A DNA stretch of 9,034 nt, from the NCBI GenBank assembly GCA_035347995.1, contig DAOPQD010000114.1:1-9034 (forward strand), written 5' to 3'. Of this stretch, positions 5,882 to 9,034 are shown piece after piece. Source of the stretch: JAAZNO01 sp012798275 (GTDB lineage: Bacteria; Chloroflexota; Anaerolineae; B4-G1; SLSP01). Below the pieces are notes generated by a model. It had not been told where the DNA came from and searched no databases. It saw nothing but the letters and a program-made list of their open reading frames with translations. The position numbers and the translations under genes are program-made. Position 1 is the first letter of the stretch; every line of letters begins with the position of its first letter.

Positions 5882-6499
5882 TCAGGCCGCCTGCCCCTTG
5901 AGCAGCCACCCGGCCACTTGCACGAGGCGCCGGGTCATCACACGCACCGCTTCCAGTGTGGCCTCGGCGACTTCCGGCTGTTGGGGATCGGCGGTCGCGC
6001 TCACCCCATAAGGATTGCCGCCCGCAGCGTAGAACGCCGGGTCGGTGTAGCCCGGCGGGACGATGATGCTGCCCCAGTGATAGAAGGTGTGGTACAGCGC
6101 CAGCAGCGTGCTCTCCTGTCCGCCGTGCACATTCATCGCGCTGGTGAAGGCCGCCACCGGCTTGTTGGACAGGCTACCCCGGAGCCACAAACCGCCGAGC
6201 GTGTCAATGAACTGCTTCATCTGCGAGGCGACGTTGCCGTAGCGAGTGGGGGTCCCGAAGAGGTAAGCGTTGGCCCATTCCATATCGGCGGGGGAGACGA
6301 CCGGCACGTCGCGCGTGGCATTGACGTGCGCCCGCCAGGCGGGGTTGCTGTCAATAGCCGCATCGGGGGCGAGTTCCGCGACCTTGCGCAGTCGCACCTC
6401 GGCACCGGCCGCTTCCGCCGCCGCTTTAGCCGCCAGCGCCATTTGGTAGTTGGTGCCGGTAGAGCTGTAGTAGACAATCGTGAGTTTCACCTGTGACAT
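5882..6499 (-). CDS. wrbA: WrbA-type NAD(P)H:quinone oxidoreductase (flavodoxin-like)
   Basis: WrbA proteins are cytoplasmic FMN enzymes that reduce quinones by two electrons and limit oxidative stress. The product has 205 residues (E. coli WrbA has 198). The FMN phosphate loop is YYSSTGTNY at 10-18. The family core is FGTPTRYGNVASQMKQFIDT at 81-100, GGLW at 102-105, AFTSA at 117-121, HGGQESTLL at 125-133, HWGSIIVPPGY at 141-151 and GGNPYG at 160-165. GGGAGG lies 7 nt before the ATG. It is the first gene of the apparent operon, and its stop is 2 nt before the reductase start. The pairing of WrbA with folate genes is unusual to me and may reflect shared redox control. It could instead be a related flavoprotein with another electron acceptor. 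Confidence 0.93.
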   Translation of the reverse strand: MSQVKLTIVYYSSTGTNYQMALAAKAAAEAAGAEVRLRKVAELAPDAAIDSNPAWRAHVNATRDVPVVSPADMEWANAYLFGTPTRYGNVASQMKQFIDTLGGLWLRGSLSNKPVAAFTSAMNVHGGQESTLLALYHTFYHWGSIIVPPGYTDPAFYAAGGNPYGVSATADPQQPEVAEATLEAVRVMTRRLVQVAGWLLKGQAA

Positions 6500-6516
6500 T
6501 CCAAAACCTCCCGGAT

Positions 6517-6547
6517 TAAGATATATCCAATATTATAATCTATCTTA
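6517..6547. promoter_or_regulatory. Dyad operator candidate over the wrbA -10 box
   Basis: TAAGATATAT (6517-6526) and ATCTATCTTA (6538-6547) are inverted repeats matching at 9 of 10 positions, with an 11-nt centre that holds the -10 box. A repressor bound here would block the promoter. The regulator is not in the window and its family cannot be named. Confidence 0.5.
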
Positions 6548-6560
6548 TTGAGTTTTGCAA
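6532..6560 (-). promoter_or_regulatory. Promoter of the wrbA-reductase-fol operon
   Basis: On the minus strand TTGCAA (6560-6555) is followed after exactly 17 nt by a perfect TATAAT (6537-6532). The expected start is near 6525, leaving a leader of about 25 nt that carries the strong ribosome binding site of wrbA. Confidence 0.7.
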
Positions 6561-6669
6561 GCTCCTGCCTCCTCAAATAGGGCTCATCCATGCTTTGACT
6601 AGAACCGCACGAAGGGGTGTAAAATGGTAAGCAACAGTCATTGGAGGTGTACCGAGGGGAGTTTCAACC

Positions 6670-6930
6670 GTGACCACCATCGATCTTTTAACCAAATTGC
6701 AGGAAGTACCCGATGTCCGACGGCGCGAGGGGCGGCTTTATCCTCTGGCCAGGTGAAGGGGTGAGGGGGTGAGAGGGTGAGAGGGAGAGTGACATCCGTG
6801 ATCGCCTACTGGTTGGAAGTGCAACTGGGCACGGCTCCGCCGGATTATGTCGAAATGGACAAACGCCATAGGCGAGTGGAAAAACGGGAGTATTGGTGGA
6901 CGGCCAGTTCCCAATTGTCTGATTCTCTCC
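6670..6930 (+). pseudogene. Decayed ISAs1-family transposase remnant
   Basis: A GTG at 6670, 7 nt after GAGGGGAG, opens 28 codons ending LQEVPDVRRREGRLYPLAR and a stop at 6754-6756. This is the N-terminal signature of ISAs1 (H-repeat type) transposases, which continue PLA into a long hydrophobic segment. After a low-complexity tract, another frame (6801-6929) reads IAYWLEVQ, then DYVEMDKRHRRVEKREYWW. This corresponds to the family's later DKGHGRxExReYW motif. Some 200 or more internal residues are missing and the two pieces are out of frame, so the gene is dead. A weak promoter-like pair, TTGACT at 6595 and TAAAAT at 6620 with a 19-nt spacer, precedes it. TAGGGCTCATCCATG near 6578-6592 could be a left terminal repeat; no right partner was found. 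Confidence 0.7.
6751..6788 (+). repeat. 8-bp tandem repeat at the transposase deletion junction
   Basis: After AG at 6751-6752, the units GTGAAGGG, GTGAGGGG, GTGAGAGG, GTGAGAGG and a partial GAGAGTGA follow in tandem. The tract lies exactly where the transposase N-terminal match ends. It replaces the missing middle of the gene and brings in the stop codon. Confidence 0.7.
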
Positions 6931-6945
6931 ACCCCTTATGTGTGG

Positions 6946-7633
6946 TTATGTCTGGTGTAGGCGATAGCAGCCGTTGCCACTGACATAGCCTTTGCCAACA
7001 TGCAGCCACTGTCCCAACCAGAGATAGGGTAGGAGGGGGCGCAGCGCTTCGCCACTGTACCAGCCATTGCCGATGAAACCTTCAACGTTATAAACGCCCG
7101 ACGCTTGAGAGCGTCGGGCATAGCTCAACCATTGCGTTTCGTGATGATCTAACCGCACAGCATCGGCAGCATCCAGCAGCGGTCCCCATTCGTCGTGCGG
7201 CCATTCCCCGCCGCCGTGTACTTCGCTAAGGATGCGCAGCCGGATCCGTCCCATTCCCTGCTCGGCTCCCTGTTGCACCGCGGCGATTATCGCCGGCAGC
7301 TGCCGCAGCGCCAGATCGGCGATGAGGGTAAGGGTGAAGACCCAATTGCTTCCCGCTAGAAGCTGCGTGCGGCGATCACGCTCATCCCAGAGCACATAAG
7401 CGCCGGGCGCCTCATCGCCCAGCAGCCGGCGTGCAGAGTCTTCCGAACATACAGATATCGGGGCGCCGGCAGCCCTCGCGGCAGCGGGTGGGCTCCGGGC
7501 ACCAGAATTCACTGAGCCACCAGAGGAGCGCCATGCGGAGGAGGTCGCCCTTGTAAGGGGGGACGGTGGCGGTTTCGAGAGTTTCGAGCCCGAAGCGCAG
7601 GAGGGCCAGGGGCAGAGCAGCAAGAATGGGCAA
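6946..7633 (-). pseudogene. cas6: Frameshifted cas6 (CRISPR pre-crRNA processing endoribonuclease)
   Basis: Cas6 cuts precursor CRISPR RNA at its repeats. The N-terminal part, from TTG 7633, reads ALLRFGLETLETATVPPYKG. It then has a Cys cluster (C45, C51, C55, C61) ending CMFGRLCTP near 7427, and meets a stop at 7412. The rest lies in another frame, from about RRLLGDEAPGAYVLWDERDR to the stop at 6946. That part has WLSYARRSQASGVYNVEGF and ends with LHVGKGYVSGNGCYRL, the glycine-rich C-terminal loop of Cas6 RAMP proteins. Joining the parts needs one skipped base between about 7412 and 7450. The sum is only about 229 codons, against roughly 280-350 as I recall for this Cas6 type. Between EVHGGGEWPH and the C-terminal domain the usual middle seems missing. 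The TTG lies 4 nt after the csx15 stop behind GAGGCGGTGA. It is either decaying or carries an assembly error; the shortening favours decay. Confidence 0.8.
7096..7119. other. Perfect 10-bp stem-loop inside cas6
   Basis: GCCCGACGCT (7096-7105) and its exact complement AGCGTCGGGC (7110-7119) enclose a 4-nt loop. It falls in the part of cas6 that encodes ARRSQASG, upstream of the glycine-rich loop. It is a strong RNA hairpin in the sense transcript. Its role is unknown. Confidence 0.6.
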
Positions 7634-7637
7634 GGTT

Positions 7638-8018
7638 TCACCGCCTCTGCCGTGCGTGATCGCGCACAGCCTGCAGGTTGATGATCTCAGCAACCTCGAA
7701 GCGTGGCGGGAGGCTGCCGGGCACCGAACGCAGACGCAGTACCGGAGGGAAATACCCCATGCGCCCGTGTAGTTCTGCCAAAAGTGCTATCGCGATCACG
7801 TTCAATGTTGGCGGATTGACGAGCAACGGCAGGGTCTGCCATTCGGTGGGTGTGAGTTCCAACTGGTCAATCAACGCCGCAACCTGTTGCGCAAAGGGCT
7901 GCGCGGGATCAAAATATGTGGGGATATCCAGCACGCGCTCGACCAGTTGGTTGGTCAGCGCTTCTAATTGCGCAAGCTGCGCGGCGGTCAGGGGGTGAGA
8001 GAAGTTGAGAATGAGCAT
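7638..8018 (-). CDS. csx15: CRISPR-associated protein Csx15
   Basis: The 126-residue product matches my memory of the small Csx15 family, which is found beside cas6 and type III CRISPR loci. Motifs in order: MLILNFSHPLT at 1-11, VERVLDIPTYFD at 26-37, EWQTLPLLVNPP at 59-70, ELHGRMGYFPPVLRLR at 82-97 and EVAEIINLQAVRDHAR at 108-123. Such small Csx proteins are thought to act in cyclic-oligoadenylate signalling, and a ring-nuclease role has been proposed for some. I cannot confirm this for this protein from sequence. The fold is probably a compact alpha/beta domain with no membrane segment. The ATG is 8 nt after AAGG and 4 nt after the stop of the PIN toxin. The gene is intact although the cas6 after it is broken. 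Confidence 0.8.
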   Translation of the reverse strand: MLILNFSHPLTAAQLAQLEALTNQLVERVLDIPTYFDPAQPFAQQVAALIDQLELTPTEWQTLPLLVNPPTLNVIAIALLAELHGRMGYFPPVLRLRSVPGSLPPRFEVAEIINLQAVRDHARQRR

Positions 8019-8022
8019 TGAC

Positions 8023-8463
8023 TTAACCTTGTGTCGTGGATTGTGCCGCAGCGAACGCGGTCAAAAAACCTTCAGGTGTGACGATCTGTACACGGTTGAC
8101 TGTGCCCAGAACAAGCAGGTCGGCGTCTGTCGTGATAATATAGCAGGCACTTCCGGCAAGGGCGCAAGCGATGAATTTGTCGTCTTTGGGATCGCGCGTG
8201 AATGCTGGAATATCGCCCAGCGCGGGTAAGAAAGTTGCCTTGAGCAACAGCGTCTCAAGCAGCACTTTCCCGGCTGCCCGTGTGATGAAGCGCTGGATGT
8301 TGGGACGCGCCAGCACGTCCTGTAACTCAGTCTGCAGTTCTGGCGCACTCACCACCTGGATGCTATCGCCGAGCCAAAGGTCCTCAACCAGCGTGCGGAT
8401 GGCGGCGCTTGGGCGAATCAGATAGCGGATCCAGACGCTGGTATCAATAACGACCCGACTCAT
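8023..8463 (-). CDS. PIN-domain toxin (VapC-like ribonuclease of a toxin-antitoxin pair)
   Basis: This 146-residue protein has the acidic residues of the PIN nuclease fold. D7 lies in VVIDTSVWI, E42 or E46 in SAPELQTELQDVL, D94/D95 in RDPKDDKFIACAL, and D113 and D115 in ITTDADLL. It belongs to the PIN family described as putative toxin component (COG1569 type), with the helical LARPNIQRFI segment at 51-60. Such toxins are metal-dependent ribonucleases; the RNA target is not predictable. The ATG overlaps the stop of the antitoxin by 4 nt (ATGA), so the two are co-translated. Its own TAA is 4 nt before csx15, which ties the toxin to the CRISPR genes in one transcript. All four acidic positions are present, so it is probably active. 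Confidence 0.9.
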   Translation of the reverse strand: MSRVVIDTSVWIRYLIRPSAAIRTLVEDLWLGDSIQVVSAPELQTELQDVLARPNIQRFITRAAGKVLLETLLLKATFLPALGDIPAFTRDPKDDKFIACALAGSACYIITTDADLLVLGTVNRVQIVTPEGFLTAFAAAQSTTQG

Positions 8464-8768
8464 TCTCTGGATGTCTTACGTTCCGCAGTTTCGCGCGCCA
8501 CGGCTTCGCGCGCTTCTTCGATGAGCGCTTCGACTTCCTCGTCACTGAGCTCGGCGGCGCGGGCAGCACTCTCGGCCGCGGCCTGCCGGAGCTGTGTCAA
8601 CAACAGTTCCCGCTCCGCCGCGAGCAAAGCCTGATAACGCGCGAAGGCCACGATGGCGACTTTCGGGGCGCCGTAGCGCTCGACGATCACCTCGGATCCG
8701 GTCAGTGCGCGTTCCATGATCAGGCCGAAGTTCCGCTGCACTTCGCTGGATTTTAGACTTACTGGCAT
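8460..8768 (-). CDS. Phd/YefM-family antitoxin
   Basis: This 102-residue protein has the Phd/YefM N-terminal DNA-binding and dimerisation fold, read as SLKSSEVQRNFGLIMERAL at 4-22, VIVERYGAPKVAIVAFARY at 27-45 and a helix from about 46. The remainder, about 55-100, is rich in Ala, Glu and Arg. It is likely the flexible or helical tail that wraps the toxin and is degraded by proteases. The start has AAGGAG 6 nt upstream. Antitoxins of this family usually repress their own promoter together with the toxin, and a palindrome in the leader fits this. It overlaps the PIN toxin by 4 nt. Confidence 0.9.
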   Translation of the reverse strand: MPVSLKSSEVQRNFGLIMERALTGSEVIVERYGAPKVAIVAFARYQALLAAERELLLTQLRQAAAESAARAAELSDEEVEALIEEAREAVARETAERKTSRE

Positions 8769-8787
8769 AGGGTACTCCTTCGCATAT

Positions 8788-8797
8788 GTTATATAAC
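8788..8797. promoter_or_regulatory. Candidate antitoxin operator
   Basis: GTTATATAAC is a perfect 10-bp palindrome between the predicted transcription start and the ribosome binding site of the antitoxin. Its position fits autoregulation by the antitoxin. It is short and AT-rich, so chance is possible. Confidence 0.4.
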
Positions 8798-8813
8798 TTG
8801 TGTATCTTATCTA

Positions 8814-8842
8814 ACTTTAGCACACAACGGCGAAGAAGTCAA
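8814..8842 (-). promoter_or_regulatory. Promoter of the toxin-antitoxin-csx15-cas6 unit
   Basis: TTGACT (8842-8837) and TAAAGT (8819-8814) are spaced by 17 nt, with TG one base upstream of the -10 box (extended -10). The -35 box overlaps the stop codon (8841-8839) of the gene upstream. Confidence 0.5.
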
Positions 8843-9034
8843 GCACGAGGCGATTTCGGATGCGACAAAGTCCGCTGCCCCAAAGCCTGCAGTGTGTGGT
8901 TGATGGCCTCACGCACGGCGCGGACCTCGTGCGGGAACCAGGCGCGCAGTACGGGCGCGAGCTCCACGCGCTGTTCATGTGCGATGGTCTCCAGCACGCG
9001 GAGTTTGATCTCCCGGTGAATGTGCTCCAGGCGC
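8839..9034 (-). CDS. C-terminal end of an unidentified protein (start beyond window)
   Basis: The frame is open from the right edge to TGA at 8841-8839, giving 64 residues. It is rich in Arg, Glu, Leu and His with a helical look: RLEHIHREIKLRVLE, then LAPVLRAWFPHEVRAVREAI and a basic tail HPKSPRA. I do not recognise the family. Codon choice at third positions is GC-rich, as in its neighbours, which supports coding. It lies just upstream of the toxin-antitoxin and CRISPR genes in the same direction and could be another defence gene, but nothing visible shows this. Confidence 0.6.
   Translation of the reverse strand, partial: RLEHIHREIKLRVLETIAHEQRVELAPVLRAWFPHEVRAVREAINHTLQALGQRTLSHPKSPRA

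Noticed and set aside
5918..6496. Plus-strand frame opposite wrbA
   Set aside because: It is a shadow of an unambiguous WrbA protein.
7412..7450. Programmed frameshift in cas6
   Set aside because: No slippery run or stimulating structure lies at the junction, and the protein also seems shortened elsewhere. Decay or a sequence error is simpler.

Overview
The window is GC-rich (roughly 60 percent or more by eye) bacterial DNA. Almost every gene reads on the minus strand. A run of exactly 100 N at 1407-1506 is a scaffold gap, so the join there is inferred by the assembler and not sequenced. The gene families, the dense GC-rich intergenic hairpin repeats and the Csx15-Cas6 pair resemble Chloroflexota. 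That is an impression from content only; there is no marker gene to prove it.

Left part (1-2788). A partial minus-strand gene encodes a protein of at least 372 residues with an N-terminal double-CxxC zinc ribbon and long charged helices. Its likely promoter (1238-1266) lies back to back with a second good promoter (1272-1300) that fires rightward into the assembly gap. After the gap comes a complete plus-strand metallo-beta-lactamase-fold hydrolase (1769-2788). It converges on the folate genes across a perfect 12-bp hairpin.

Folate block (2982-6499, all minus strand, read right to left). The order is a WrbA-type flavodoxin-like quinone reductase, a short-chain reductase of the FolM/PTR1 pteridine reductase type, folB (dihydroneopterin aldolase), folK (pterin pyrophosphokinase), then folE (GTP cyclohydrolase I). 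WrbA and the reductase are 2 nt apart, and folB and folK abut with no gap. The remaining gaps (163 and 476 nt) hold short related repeats and a nested palindromic element. Together these enzymes cover GTP to dihydroneopterin to 6-hydroxymethylpterin pyrophosphate, plus a probable reductase for dihydropterin or dihydrofolate. folP and a classical dihydrofolate reductase are not in the window. The block starts from a consensus-like promoter with a dyad symmetry over its -10 box.

Mobile scar (about 6578-6940, plus strand). A remnant of an ISAs1-family transposase keeps its ribosome binding site, its first 28 codons and a C-terminal stretch. An 8-bp tandem repeat sits where the middle was lost.

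Right part (6946-9034, minus strand). A Phd/YefM antitoxin and a PIN-domain toxin overlap by 4 nt. The toxin is followed after 4 nt by csx15, a type III CRISPR ancillary gene, and csx15 is followed after 4 nt by cas6. The cas6 gene is split by a frameshift and looks internally shortened. The four genes form one apparent transcription unit driven by a promoter whose -35 box overlaps the stop codon of an unidentified gene running off the right edge. No CRISPR array and no effector cas genes are visible here.
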